This document shows, in pieces, positions 53,730-63,794 of a stretch of 64,000 nt of DNA; positions within the stretch are counted from its first letter, which is position 1, and each line of letters opens with the position of its first letter. Location of the stretch: contig JACKPT010000012.1 of the NCBI GenBank assembly GCA_024233345.1, positions 1 to 64,000 of the forward strand, given 5' to 3'. The notes under the pieces are model-generated. The model made no database searches. It saw only the letters and a list, made by a program, of their open reading frames with translations, and was not told the DNA's origin. Origin of the DNA: Verrucomicrobiota bacterium. GTDB lineage: Bacteria > Verrucomicrobiota > Kiritimatiellia > CAIVKH01. The translations under genes were made by a program, and so were the position numbers.

Positions 53730-55270
53730 CGCGGTTGCACTGGATATGGTGTCCCGCCGTCTTCCTGGTGCTGGCGGGTTGTTCACGAAATGCCGATCCC
53801 GTGCCGGTGACCGAACGGGATGCCGCCCGCTCCAGAACCAACGAGCTGATCGTGGCCATTCAATCCGACGCCAAGACTCTGGATCCGCATCTGGCCACCG
53901 ACGCAGCTTCGATGCGGGTGATTGAAAACCTCTATGATACATTGCTGACCTATGGTTCCGCCTACGGCACACTGGAACCGGGACTGGCGAGGTCATGGAC
54001 CCTTTCCGACGATGGGTTGACCTACACGTTTCAGTTGCGGACGAATGCATGCTTTCATCACACTGGCCGTCCGGTGCTGGCCGATGATGTTGTCTACTCC
54101 CTTGATCGAATGCGGAGCAGCGGTGCCCGATCCAGTGTGTTCGCCCCGGTCTCCTCGGTGACCGCGCCGACGCCACACACCGTGATAGTTACCCTGACCA
54201 CGCCGCTGGCATCCCTGCTCGCCCACCTGGCCCACCCCATGAGCGCAGTGGTGGACCGCGAGCAGGTGGGCGCGGGCGGCTTGAAGCGGGCGGATGGCGG
54301 CAGTGGGCCCTATGCGTTGATCGAATGGAAGGCCCAGCAGTATGCCCGGCTGAAAGCTGCCGATACCGCCCCGGCGTCGCTTCGCCCCAGAGTCCCCTTC
54401 CTGACCTATCGACCGTTGCCTGACGAAACCGCCCGTACCACGGCCCTCCGAACCGGAGAAGTGGATCTCCTGCTCGATGTCGCGGGCAAGGATGTGCAGT
54501 CGCTTCAGCAAGTGCCGGGAATTGTCGTGGAGTCCCAGCCGGGAACCTTCTGGGAATACATCGGCCTGAATTGTACCCGCCCCCCGTTCGATGACATCCG
54601 GGTCAGGCAGGCGGTGGCCTGGGCCGTGGACCGGGATCTGATCAACCAACTGGTGAAGTTTGGCCGGGCAACGGTGCTGGACGGCGGCCCGATTCCTCCC
54701 AATCACTGGGCGTATGCCCCCTTCACCATGTACCCCGCCCGGAACCTTGAGCGGGCCCGGGCGCTGCTCGCCGAGGCCGGGCTGGCCGATGGGGTGGATG
54801 TCGAATTGCTGGTCAGCTCAGATTTCCCCTATCAGGTCAAGGCTGCCGAGGTGATCAAGCAGTTGCTCAAGGATATCAACCTTCGGGTCACGGTTCGCGC
54901 GATGGAGTCGGGTGTCTTCTTCCATGCTCTCGGACAAAAGGACTTCACCATGACCCTGGTTGGATGGCTGGGGTTTGTCGACCCGGACGAATGGCTGGGT
55001 TTGCTGTTTCGCTCCGGCGCTCTATGGAACCAACAGGGATACGGCAACCCCGAGGTGGATCAACTGATCGAACAGGGGCGGTCCGTCACGGACCGGGCAA
55101 AAAGACAGGACATCTACCGGCGGGCGCAGGAGATTGTCGCGCTCGAGGCCCCGATGGTATTTTTGTATGTCAATGAGCGGACCTCCGCCCACCTCGCTGA
55201 TGTAAAGGGATTTGTGAATCACCCCACCGTGACCACCCTGTCGCTTCGAGAGACCTGGCTGGATCGATGA
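53726..55270 (+). CDS. Oligopeptide ABC transporter substrate-binding lipoprotein
   Basis: A 514-residue SBP_bac_5 (DppA/OppA) protein with a lipoprotein signal (WCPAVFLVLAGC, lipobox Cys about residue 17). Family features are AIQSDAKTLDPHLATDAAS, LYDTLLTYGSAYGTLEPGLA, FQLRTNACFHHTGRPVLADDVVYS and the late FTMTLVGWLGFVDPDEWL. Peptides or small modified peptides are the expected ligands. First of five transporter genes; begins within the M42 gene's end (ATGA), which links it directly to NAGGN metabolism. Confidence 0.93.
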   Translation: MTRLHWIWCPAVFLVLAGCSRNADPVPVTERDAARSRTNELIVAIQSDAKTLDPHLATDAASMRVIENLYDTLLTYGSAYGTLEPGLARSWTLSDDGLTYTFQLRTNACFHHTGRPVLADDVVYSLDRMRSSGARSSVFAPVSSVTAPTPHTVIVTLTTPLASLLAHLAHPMSAVVDREQVGAGGLKRADGGSGPYALIEWKAQQYARLKAADTAPASLRPRVPFLTYRPLPDETARTTALRTGEVDLLLDVAGKDVQSLQQVPGIVVESQPGTFWEYIGLNCTRPPFDDIRVRQAVAWAVDRDLINQLVKFGRATVLDGGPIPPNHWAYAPFTMYPARNLERARALLAEAGLADGVDVELLVSSDFPYQVKAAEVIKQLLKDINLRVTVRAMESGVFFHALGQKDFTMTLVGWLGFVDPDEWLGLLFRSGALWNQQGYGNPEVDQLIEQGRSVTDRAKRQDIYRRAQEIVALEAPMVFLYVNERTSAHLADVKGFVNHPTVTTLSLRETWLDR

Positions 55271-56211
55271 TTTTCTATATTGCTCGCCGCCTGTTGTTGG
55301 CCATTCCGGTGCTGTTCGGTATTTCCCTGGTCGCATTTGCCCTGGTGAGACTGGTGCCGGGAGATACTGCGACGGTGATGCTGGGGATGCAGTATACCGA
55401 GGCGCGGGGAGAACAGATTCGAGCCGAGATGGGGCTGGACCAGCCGGTGCCGGTTCAATATGCGATCTGGTTGTCGCGCGCGCTCTCGGGTGATTTGGGG
55501 CAGTCCGGGTTTACCGGGCAGCCGGTGACCCGGGCCTTGCGGGAAAGACTTCCGGTCACCCTTCAGTTGGCCTCGTCTGCAGTGCTGTTCGCGCTGGTGA
55601 TGGCCCTGCCGCTGGGGATGATGGCGGCGGTGAACCGGGGGCGTTGGCCGGACCACCTGGCCATGACGGTGGGAGTGGCCGGGCTGTCCGTACCCAACTT
55701 CTGGCTCGGGATTTTACTGATTCTTCTGTTTGCCCGAACCCTCGGCTGGGCCCCGTCCGGCGGCTTTATCCACTTGTTCGAGGATCCGGTGGGCAATCTG
55801 CGCACGATGATTCTTCCGGCCTTCGCGCTCGGGCTCGCGGTTGCCGCAGTCCTGATCCGGACCATGCGAGCGTCCATGTTGGATGTCCTGGGGCAGGAGT
55901 ACCTCCGCATGGCCCGGGCCAAGGGATGCGGACCGCTCCGGCTCTATGGGGTACACGCCTTTCGGAATGCCCTGGTTCCGGTACTCACGGTCCTGGGGAT
56001 CCAAGTGGGCTATTTATTGGGGGGATCGGTGGTGATCGAGTCGGTGTTTGGGCTTCCCGGAATCGGTCTGCTCGCGCTCGAAGCGATTCGAAACCGCGAC
56101 TATGTTCTGCTGCAGGGGGTGATTGTGTTTGTGGGAACCGCCTTTCTGCTGATCAACCTGACCGTTGACCTGCTCTATGCCTGGGTCAACCCCCAGATTC
56201 GCTATGGTTGA
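55267..56211 (+). CDS. Oligopeptide ABC transporter permease, DppB-type
   Basis: A 314-residue inner-membrane permease with about six helices. The N-terminal MIFYIARRLLLAIPVLFG and the cytoplasmic EAA loop EYLRMARAKGCGPLRLYGV, with the later GIQVGYLLGGSVVIESVFGLPGI, are hallmarks of the DppB/OppB family. It overlaps the binding-protein gene by 4 bp and the second permease by 8 bp. Confidence 0.93.
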   Translation: MIFYIARRLLLAIPVLFGISLVAFALVRLVPGDTATVMLGMQYTEARGEQIRAEMGLDQPVPVQYAIWLSRALSGDLGQSGFTGQPVTRALRERLPVTLQLASSAVLFALVMALPLGMMAAVNRGRWPDHLAMTVGVAGLSVPNFWLGILLILLFARTLGWAPSGGFIHLFEDPVGNLRTMILPAFALGLAVAAVLIRTMRASMLDVLGQEYLRMARAKGCGPLRLYGVHAFRNALVPVLTVLGIQVGYLLGGSVVIESVFGLPGIGLLALEAIRNRDYVLLQGVIVFVGTAFLLINLTVDLLYAWVNPQIRYG

Positions 56212-57054
56212 CTCTTTTCGTCATGCTGGTCAGCCATTGTGCCCCCATCCTTCGGCGGTGGCGGGACTGGTGGTCCTTTCACTGCTCGGTTTACTCGCTC
56301 TGTTCGCTCCGGTGATCGCGCCTTACGACCCGTTTGCTCTCAGTGGAAATGCAATGCTCGCACCGCCAGGCCCTGACCACTGGTTGGGCGCGGATCAACT
56401 CGGCCGGGATCTGTTGAGTCGCCTGTTGTATGGCGCCAGAATCTCCTTTCATGTTGCCGTTCTGTCCGTGGGGTTCGCGCTTGGCATCGGAACCCTGGCT
56501 GGCGGAATCGCCGGGTATGTCGGCGGCTGGATCGATCAAGTGGTCTCGCGCTGTGTGGATGTACTGTTTTCAATTCCGGATATTCTGCTTGCCCTGGCAA
56601 TCATGGCGGCTCTGGGACCTACCCTGAACCATCTGGTGCTGGCGATTGGAATTGTATACACCCCGATCTTTGCCCGCATTGCCCGGGGGGCGGTGCTGGA
56701 CCTCCGTCACGCTGACTACATTGAAGCCGCCCGCTCAATCGGCTCCAGCCCTGCGGCGATCCTTTATCGACATGTCCTGCCCGGCATCCTGGGACCGCTT
56801 GTCGTCCAAACCACGCTTTCGTTTGCCTTTGCGATTCTGACCGAAGCCGCGTTGAGTTTTCTGGGGCTGGGGGTCGAACCCGATCAACCCTCGTGGGGCA
56901 TTCTGCTCAATCAGGGCAAGGACCTGATGGAGCGTGCGTGGTGGATCGCGGTCTTTCCCGGGCTCGCAATCACGCTTACGGTGTTCTGTTTTAATCTGGT
57001 GGGGGATGGTTTGCGCGATGCCCTCGACCCGCGGGTTCGGGCGGAGAAACGGGC

Positions 57055-57058
<4 letters not shown>
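56204..57058 (+). CDS. Oligopeptide ABC transporter permease, DppC-type
   Basis: A 284-residue permease. A soluble N-terminus leads to a first helix (LVVLSLLGLLALFAPVIAPYD), then GPDHWLGADQLGRDLLSRLLYG, the classic DppC motif, and the EAA loop DYIEAARSIGSSPAAILYRH. I start at ATG 56204, overlapping the DppB gene by 8 bp; an ATG at 56165 would add 13 residues. Pairs with the DppB subunit to form the pore. Confidence 0.92.
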
Positions 57059-58070
<1,012 letters not shown>

Positions 58071-58074
<4 letters not shown>

Positions 58075-59048
58075 CCGAACCCCTCCTGGTTGCCAATCAT
58101 CTGTCCAAGACCTTTGACGGCGGCGGCCTCTTTCGAAAACGACCCGGGGTGCGGGCAGTACAAGATGTAAGCGTGAAGATTCATGCGGGGGAAGCCTTTG
58201 GCCTGGTTGGAGAATCCGGCTGTGGAAAATCCACCCTCGCCCGGTTGCTGCTCAGGTTACTTGAACCCTCGGCCGGAACCGTGCATTTCAATGGCGTTGA
58301 GATCACCGCGCTTCGTGGCGATGGATTGCGCTCGCATCGGCGGATGATGCAGATGGTTTTTCAGGATCCCTATGCGTCGTTGAATCCCCGCATGAGCATT
58401 CATGGTATTCTTTCCGAACCGCTCCGCGCTCACGCCATACCTCGAGCAGAATGGCCGGCCCGGATGATGCAGATGCTGGATCAGGTCGGACTCCCCCAGA
58501 GTATCCTCGGACGCTATCCCCATGAATTGTCGGGTGGACAAAGGCAACGGGTTGGCATCGCCCGGGCCCTGATCGTGGAACCCGCCCTGATCATCGCAGA
58601 TGAGCCAGTGGCCGCGCTGGATGTGTCGGTGCAAGCCCAGGTGTTGAATCTGTTACTGGACCTTCGAAAACGCTTGAAGCTGACCCTTGTCTTCATTGCC
58701 CACGACCTTCCTGTGGTTCAGTATATCAGTGATCGGGTAGGGGTCATGCTACTGGGACATCTGGTGGAAGTGGCTGACCGGGAGGCCTTGTATCGCGAAC
58801 CCTTGCATCCCTATACCCGGATGCTGCTCGCCGCCGCCCCGACCTTGCACGCACCGGTACCGGGACAGCCCCGCCGATCCGTGGTCCCTCAGGGTGAACT
58901 CCCCAGTCCGGCATCACCCCCGCCAGGCTGCCCCTTCCAGAGCCGCTGCCCACTCGTTCAGCCTGCATGCCGCAGGACCATGCCCGACCTGATTGACGTC
59001 GCGGATGGCCGCACCGTGGCCTGCCACGCGGCGAAGCCGGGGGCATGA
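58071..59048 (+). CDS. Oligopeptide ABC transporter ATPase, DppF-type
   Basis: A 325-residue ATP-binding partner of the DppD-type subunit. Walker A VGESGCGKSTLARLLL, signature HELSGGQRQRVGIARALIV, Walker B LIIADEPVAALDVSVQAQVL, and the C-terminal GCPFQSRCPLVQPACR. It completes the transporter and ends the coupled part of the operon; the dehydrogenase gene follows after 39 bp. Confidence 0.94.
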
Positions 59049-59087
59049 TCTGCTTGTGCTCAGGCGGACTTGTGAGAGACTGAACCC

Positions 59088-59939
59088 ATGATGAAAACAG
59101 GCGTGTTCGGACTAGGCTTGATCGGATCGATCTGGGCGAGGCACCTGCAAGCGGATGGCTTGCTGGCCGGTGGATGGAATCGAACCCCGCAGCCGGACTT
59201 TCCCGGATGGTGTCCGGACCCGGTGGATCTGGTGCGCCGGTCCGAGGTGTTGATACTGGTGGTCTCTGACCCTCCTGCGGTGTCCGAAGTGTTGGAACGT
59301 ATCCTACCTGCTCTCACTACCCGCCATACCGTGATGCAGTGCAGTACCATCGATCCGGCCAGCAGCAAAAACTTCCGGAATCGGGTTGCGGCTACGGGAG
59401 CCGGTTACCTCGAAGCGCCTTTTTCCGGCAGCAAGCCCGGTGCGGAGGCCCGCCAAACGGTTTTTTATCTGGGGGGGAATCCTGCCGTGATCGAACGCAT
59501 ACAGCCAATGCTGGACCGATTGTCGCAGCAGCAGCACCTGGTGGGAACCAGTCCGCAGGCGGCGGCATTCAAACTCGCATCCAATCTTGCCATTGCATCT
59601 CAGGTGGCCTCGGTGTGTGAAAGCCTGACCCTGTCCCGCGAACAGGGCCTTTCCGACGATACCTTCTTCGATCTGCTGAAAAAGAACATGGTCTGGTCCG
59701 GGGCCATTCAGATCAAGCAGCCGAAATGGACGGCTGGGGAGTTTTCCCCCCAGTTTGCGGTTCGCCACATGCTGAAAGACTTGCGGCTCGCACGCGATAG
59801 CGGGGCGATCTCCTTCCCGGTATGTGAAGCGGTAATCCGGCAGTTGGAGGCGGCGGTCGAGCGAGGTTGGCAGGATCATGATTTTTCGATCCTGTTGCGA
59901 TTGCTCGGGCCAGGCGGTATAAGCTCTGAACCATCCTGA
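59088..59939 (+). CDS. NAD(P)-binding beta-hydroxyacid dehydrogenase-like protein
   Basis: A 283-residue oxidoreductase of the 3-hydroxyisobutyrate dehydrogenase family. The Rossmann motif is TGVFGLGLIGSIWARHLQ (G-x-G-x-x-G, about residues 4-14). The family signature EAPFSGSKPGAEARQTVFYLGG has the conserved region before the catalytic lysine, and AAAFKLASNLAIASQVASVCE contains that lysine. Substrate unknown. ATG at 59088 or 59091. It may be the last gene of the NAGGN/transport operon. Confidence 0.88.
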   Translation: MMKTGVFGLGLIGSIWARHLQADGLLAGGWNRTPQPDFPGWCPDPVDLVRRSEVLILVVSDPPAVSEVLERILPALTTRHTVMQCSTIDPASSKNFRNRVAATGAGYLEAPFSGSKPGAEARQTVFYLGGNPAVIERIQPMLDRLSQQQHLVGTSPQAAAFKLASNLAIASQVASVCESLTLSREQGLSDDTFFDLLKKNMVWSGAIQIKQPKWTAGEFSPQFAVRHMLKDLRLARDSGAISFPVCEAVIRQLEAAVERGWQDHDFSILLRLLGPGGISSEPS

Positions 59940-60016
59940 CTCTGGTGAGCGCTTCGTGGCGCGATGGAATGCTCACCGGTGATCAGGATGCCAACGATGC
60001 TGGCAAAGAGAGAACC

Positions 60017-60730
60017 ATGATCACTTTTGATGACTATTCCGATACCTATGACGCCTGGTTTCAACGGAACCAGATTCTCCTTGAATCCGAATTGCGACTG
60101 GTTGCCCACGTACTGGGGCCAACCCCTGGCCGCACCCTGAGCGTTGGGTGTGGCACCGGCCTTTTTGAGCAGTTGCTGCACGCCCAGTACAAGCTCTCCA
60201 TCACGGAGGGGCTTGAGCCGTCGGAGCCCATGGGCGAAATCGCCCGCAAGCGCGGCATGACGGTGACCTGCGCTGGTGCGGAGCGTATGCCGTTTGCCGG
60301 GGACGAGTACGACACGGTAATGTTCAATGGCTCTCCCGGGTACATTGCCGATTTGGACGCCGCGGTGCGGGAGGCGTTCCGCGTGTGCGTGCCCGGTGGG
60401 CGGGTTTTATTGATCGATGTCCCTGCTGAAAGTTCCTACGGATTGCTCTACCGCCTCGGTGGCGCCTATGGCACCTGGCAGGATTCCCGACTCCGCGGCG
60501 TATTGCCCCGCGAGCCTTATCCCGTCGAACTGGCGGGAGGCGCGAACTGGCGTCCCACGCAAGACAAGATACAGGCCGCCTTGCAGGCTGGCTTCACCGA
60601 CCTCACCTTCGCCCAAACCCTGACCCGACATCCTTGTTTTTCTGATCTCGAAGTGGAAGACCCCATCCCCGGCTATCAGTCCGGAGACTATGTGGCAGTG
60701 ACCGGTGTCAAACCTCAAGCCGGTGGCTAA
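60017..60730 (+). CDS. SAM-dependent methyltransferase
   Basis: A 237-residue class I methyltransferase. MITFDDYSDTYDAWFQRNQI leads to the SAM motif I LSVGCGTGLFEQLL (about residues 38-51), then ITEGLEPSEPMGEIARKRG and AERMPFAGDEYDTVMFNGSP, all in the usual ubiE/COQ5-like order. The start at 60017 is chosen over a GTG at 59945 because the upstream part looks non-coding and AGAGAG precedes the ATG. Substrate unknown. Confidence 0.87.
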   Translation: MITFDDYSDTYDAWFQRNQILLESELRLVAHVLGPTPGRTLSVGCGTGLFEQLLHAQYKLSITEGLEPSEPMGEIARKRGMTVTCAGAERMPFAGDEYDTVMFNGSPGYIADLDAAVREAFRVCVPGGRVLLIDVPAESSYGLLYRLGGAYGTWQDSRLRGVLPREPYPVELAGGANWRPTQDKIQAALQAGFTDLTFAQTLTRHPCFSDLEVEDPIPGYQSGDYVAVTGVKPQAGG

Positions 60731-60761
60731 CGTCTTGCCGGTCACCGGCCGGTTGGGCTGA

Positions 60762-60926
60762 TCGGCCATCCTTCTGCCCCTCGGCTTGATGACCGGTTTG
60801 CTGGGCATCCATGTGGGCGGCATTCCTGGGGCCGACTCCGGTCACGGGTTTTGGGTGGTGTGCGGATTGCTCTGCATACTCGGCCTGCTGCAAATGGTCT
60901 TTTTCCACCTGAAGCGGTGGATGTAA
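60762..60926 (+). pseudogene. Truncated zntB/CorA-family transporter remnant
   Basis: The frame from 60762 to the TAA at 60924-60926 encodes LLPLGLMTGLLGIHVGGIPG, then FWVVCGLLCILGLLQMVFF, ending HLKRWM. This is the C-terminal two-helix end of ZntB-type CorA transporters, where LLGxNVGGIPG is the signature; here Asn has become His. There is a stop codon (TGA, 60759-60761) just upstream, and nothing of the large cytoplasmic domain precedes it; the methyltransferase occupies that place. Hence a decayed remnant, unless the short piece is expressed by itself. Confidence 0.7.
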
Positions 60927-60938
60927 GACCCGGGCGTA

Positions 60939-61616
60939 TCACGCGGCCTGCTGGGCAATTTCCACGCTCACATCGGGGCGTTCTTCCTGTAGAAAAGTAA
61001 AGTGAACCTGTTCCGCACCGAACGCCTTGCTCATGGATTCGAGAATGGACTTGGCCGAGGTCTGGACTTCGGTCTGCAGCTGGTCAATCAATCCGCGTGC
61101 CTGTTTTTCGGCATGGGCCTTGGCAGAGGCAATCAGGCGGTTTTTATCCTCTTCACTGAAGCCACGCCCAAAGACTGAATTCACCAGGTCAGGCAGCAGC
61201 CAGGGCATGAACTTGGAGGCCTGTTCGTCATAGAACCGGATGTCCCGGATATGCACTTCATAAATGCATGGGGGGAGGGTGATGGCGTAGACGCTGTCAC
61301 CCTTGTCCTCGATGGTGAAGTCGGACCGGCGCAGGTCGTAGCGAAAATCAATTTCAAAATCAAAGATCATGGCAAGTTTATGATTGCTGATCACCCAGCT
61401 CAGATACTTTTTCCCAAAGTCCCCCCAGGTATGGTCGGTTTCCGTGACGATCTCCTTGGTCACCGCCTTGAACACCGACAGGTGCCCAATCGCTTTCAGT
61501 TGCTGAATGGTGGAAAAGATGGTGGGTCCGGAACGGGCGGGCTTGCCGCGAAGAACAACAATCCATGCCGTGAGCCCGGCGATGATCGCGAGCAAAAGGA
61601 GCAATGTGAAATCCAT
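60939..61616 (-). CDS. DUF4230-like membrane-anchored protein
   Basis: A 225-residue protein. An N-terminal transmembrane helix (TLLLLLAIIAGLTAWIVVL) is followed by a soluble part of mixed structure: TIFSTIQQLKAIGHLSVFKA, AMIFDFEIDFRYDLRRSDF, YAITLPPCIYEVHIRDIRFY, and a helical RGLIDQLQTEVQTSAKSILE end. This order matches DUF4230-type proteins, whose function is unknown. Not in a run with other genes: a palindromic element lies upstream and a zntB remnant faces it. Confidence 0.75.
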   Translation of the reverse strand: MDFTLLLLLAIIAGLTAWIVVLRGKPARSGPTIFSTIQQLKAIGHLSVFKAVTKEIVTETDHTWGDFGKKYLSWVISNHKLAMIFDFEIDFRYDLRRSDFTIEDKGDSVYAITLPPCIYEVHIRDIRFYDEQASKFMPWLLPDLVNSVFGRGFSEEDKNRLIASAKAHAEKQARGLIDQLQTEVQTSAKSILESMSKAFGAEQVHFTFLQEERPDVSVEIAQQAA

Positions 61617-61660
61617 ACCTCCATCCTAAACCTCACGGGGCGCATTGTAAATCACAGACC

Positions 61661-61747
61661 GGGGTCAGCCCTTAAGAACCAATTACTTGTTGAGTTCTTC
61701 GGCCTTGCTGTTTTTGGCTTAGTAATTGGTTCTTAAGGGCTGACCCC
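61661..61747. repeat. Perfect 27-bp inverted repeat (REP/MITE-like)
   Basis: Arms at 61661-61687 and 61721-61747 are perfect reverse complements, both beginning or ending with GGGGTCAGCCC and TTAAG, with a 33-bp loop. The GGGGTCAG terminus resembles REP elements of the RAYT (Y1 transposase) class. The right arm lies inside the 3' end of the GT-C gene (stop at 61733), so it supplies that gene's last codons and its stop. It could also act as a transcription terminator. Confidence 0.85.
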
Positions 61748-63709
61748 AGGGGGTGTTGCCCACAAAGCGCCGTACAGGGTAACCGTTCGGGTGGTGAAGC
61801 CTCGGTTCCGGGGATGCTGGATGGTTTCCTGAAAGGTGAGTGGCGCGGGGGTTGCCAGCGCTGTCTCCTTCCCGGTGCTGGTTCGAGGGTACACATCCAG
61901 CCCATCGCTCGTTCCCGTCATCCAGACAATGGGGCGCCCGGTGGCGATCAGTTGCCGGAGCACCTCCTCGGTCAGTTCCGGGTCCCGGCGTGACCAGAGC
62001 GCTTCGCCATTGAGCACGGTCAAGCCGTGAAGGGCGGCCAACGGCGTGGCCCAGCGGAAGTGATCGGCCACCACCACCGCATCGGGAGGAACCCCGGCGG
62101 CAAGGGAGGCCAGGTGGTCGGCGAGTCCGATGAACTCGCGGTTGTTGACCGAGTCCCGGATGGCGTGGCGCTGCAGAACAATGCTTCCCCCGAGCCAGCC
62201 AGCCAGGATGATCGCGGATATCCATGGCGGCAGTTTCATGCGGCGGCTCAGCAGGGGGACCGACAGCAAAGAGCAGGCGACCAGCGGCGCGACAAACGGA
62301 AGGTATCGCTTCAATGCCCAGGGATACAATTCGGCGACATGTTTCTGGTGCAGCACAATCAACAGGGAAAGGGCAAGAAACAGCATCGGCGACCGGGCGG
62401 CCGGGGACATGACCACCAGAACAAGCAGTCCGAGGCCTGTGCCGACGGCGATCGCCGGGTGAAGATAACCCGTCAGTGCGTTCAGATTCATCTCCCATTC
62501 CCGCCACGGTGCCTGTCCTGTCTTTTCCAGCATCAACCATGCTCCGATACCCATGGCAAAGATCATCCAGGGAAGGATCTTGTGCCATCGCCGCGGAAGC
62601 CGGTTTGCCCCCAAAAGCACACCGGAACCCACGACCATGGCCGCGGATGCGGAGAGGATGCGGGGGAGTACATGGGTCAGTTTCGCCATCGATTCCGGAG
62701 AAAGGAACAGGTAATACATCCAACCTCCTAACAGGCCGGAGGCCATCCATGGCCAGAATCCTGGGGGGCGCTGCCGGACATCGGCGGATAGAAACAGCAG
62801 GAACAGGCCGCCAAACAGAATGGCACTGATCCGGTTCAGGACCAACGTGAGCATCAGGGCGAACAGCACCGGGCCTCGCGTGGTGCGCGGAGAGCCACCC
62901 AACCCCCAGCCGACCAGGCCGGCAAGCAGGCTCAATTCGAGCATCTCTGAGTTGGGGGTGCGGGCGTGGTAGAGCCAGAGCGGAAGGGCAGCGAGTGCAA
63001 TGCCGGCCACCAGGCCCAGTTGGTTTTTCCCGGAGATGGCGGCACTGGCGCCGGTTACGGTGATCCAGGCCAGGAGTGCGATGATCACCGGCAAGCGAAG
63101 CAGCCATTCGGCATCCCCCCATTGGGTAATCCACGCGCCGAGGACAGGTGTCGCGGGGTAGAAATAGAGAACCCATCTCCCAGCCTCCGGGTCAAACGGC
63201 AGCCCCGGATACGCTTCTGTCAAGGTGCCCTGGGTTTTCAAAAACAAGCTGAGGGCCGGGTTGCGGATCAATTCGCCGAACACGGGGTCGGCCGGATGCA
63301 GGCTTCCGGTGCGGGCAACCCACCCCGCCTGATTGAGGAGCACCCCGGGGTCCCATCCCCCGGCAATCCACTCTCCGGGCAACGGCGCAATCCGGATCAC
63401 CAGCAGGGACAACGTCAGGACCAGGGTGAAGAGACCGATTTCACGAACCGTGCTGCGGAAGTTGGTTGGCGGGTTGAGTCTGAGCCCACCCCAGGAAAGC
63501 AGAAGTACCGCGCCGACCTGGGTCCAGATCGATAGTCCTCCACTTCTGGCGAGGAGGATTGCCATGGGGGTGGTGATGGCGATGCCGGCAACGGTGGCGG
63601 CGGCAAACCGGGCCAGCCAGGGCCCGCGGTAGCCGCGCGCACCAATCCCGCCGGGAATCAACACCAGCAGGGCGATTGCCATTGATTGCCAAAAAGTTTC
63701 CAGGGTCAT
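61733..63709 (-). CDS. Large GT-C-like multi-span membrane protein
   Basis: A 658-residue integral membrane protein with at least twelve hydrophobic helices. A loop after the second/third helix reads EWIAGGWDPGVLLNQAGWVA, the place of the conserved acidic residue in GT-C enzymes, and soluble stretches follow. The soluble C-terminus has DAVVVADHFRWATPLAALHG and VWMTGTSDGLDVYP. A glycosyltransferase that uses a polyprenyl-sugar is likely, but no family motif is decisive. The last residues (GVSP) and the stop come from the palindromic element at 61661-61747. The ATG at 63709 fits a membrane N-terminus better than one at 63766. Confidence 0.72.
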   Translation of the reverse strand: MTLETFWQSMAIALLVLIPGGIGARGYRGPWLARFAAATVAGIAITTPMAILLARSGGLSIWTQVGAVLLLSWGGLRLNPPTNFRSTVREIGLFTLVLTLSLLVIRIAPLPGEWIAGGWDPGVLLNQAGWVARTGSLHPADPVFGELIRNPALSLFLKTQGTLTEAYPGLPFDPEAGRWVLYFYPATPVLGAWITQWGDAEWLLRLPVIIALLAWITVTGASAAISGKNQLGLVAGIALAALPLWLYHARTPNSEMLELSLLAGLVGWGLGGSPRTTRGPVLFALMLTLVLNRISAILFGGLFLLFLSADVRQRPPGFWPWMASGLLGGWMYYLFLSPESMAKLTHVLPRILSASAAMVVGSGVLLGANRLPRRWHKILPWMIFAMGIGAWLMLEKTGQAPWREWEMNLNALTGYLHPAIAVGTGLGLLVLVVMSPAARSPMLFLALSLLIVLHQKHVAELYPWALKRYLPFVAPLVACSLLSVPLLSRRMKLPPWISAIILAGWLGGSIVLQRHAIRDSVNNREFIGLADHLASLAAGVPPDAVVVADHFRWATPLAALHGLTVLNGEALWSRRDPELTEEVLRQLIATGRPIVWMTGTSDGLDVYPRTSTGKETALATPAPLTFQETIQHPRNRGFTTRTVTLYGALWATPPGVSP

Positions 63710-63794
63710 CTGGAGACCGAGTGTAAGGTAATATGAGTGACGGGACAGGTGAAAAGAGCAGGACAAGTGGAGATTGCCGGGATAGGATGACCGG

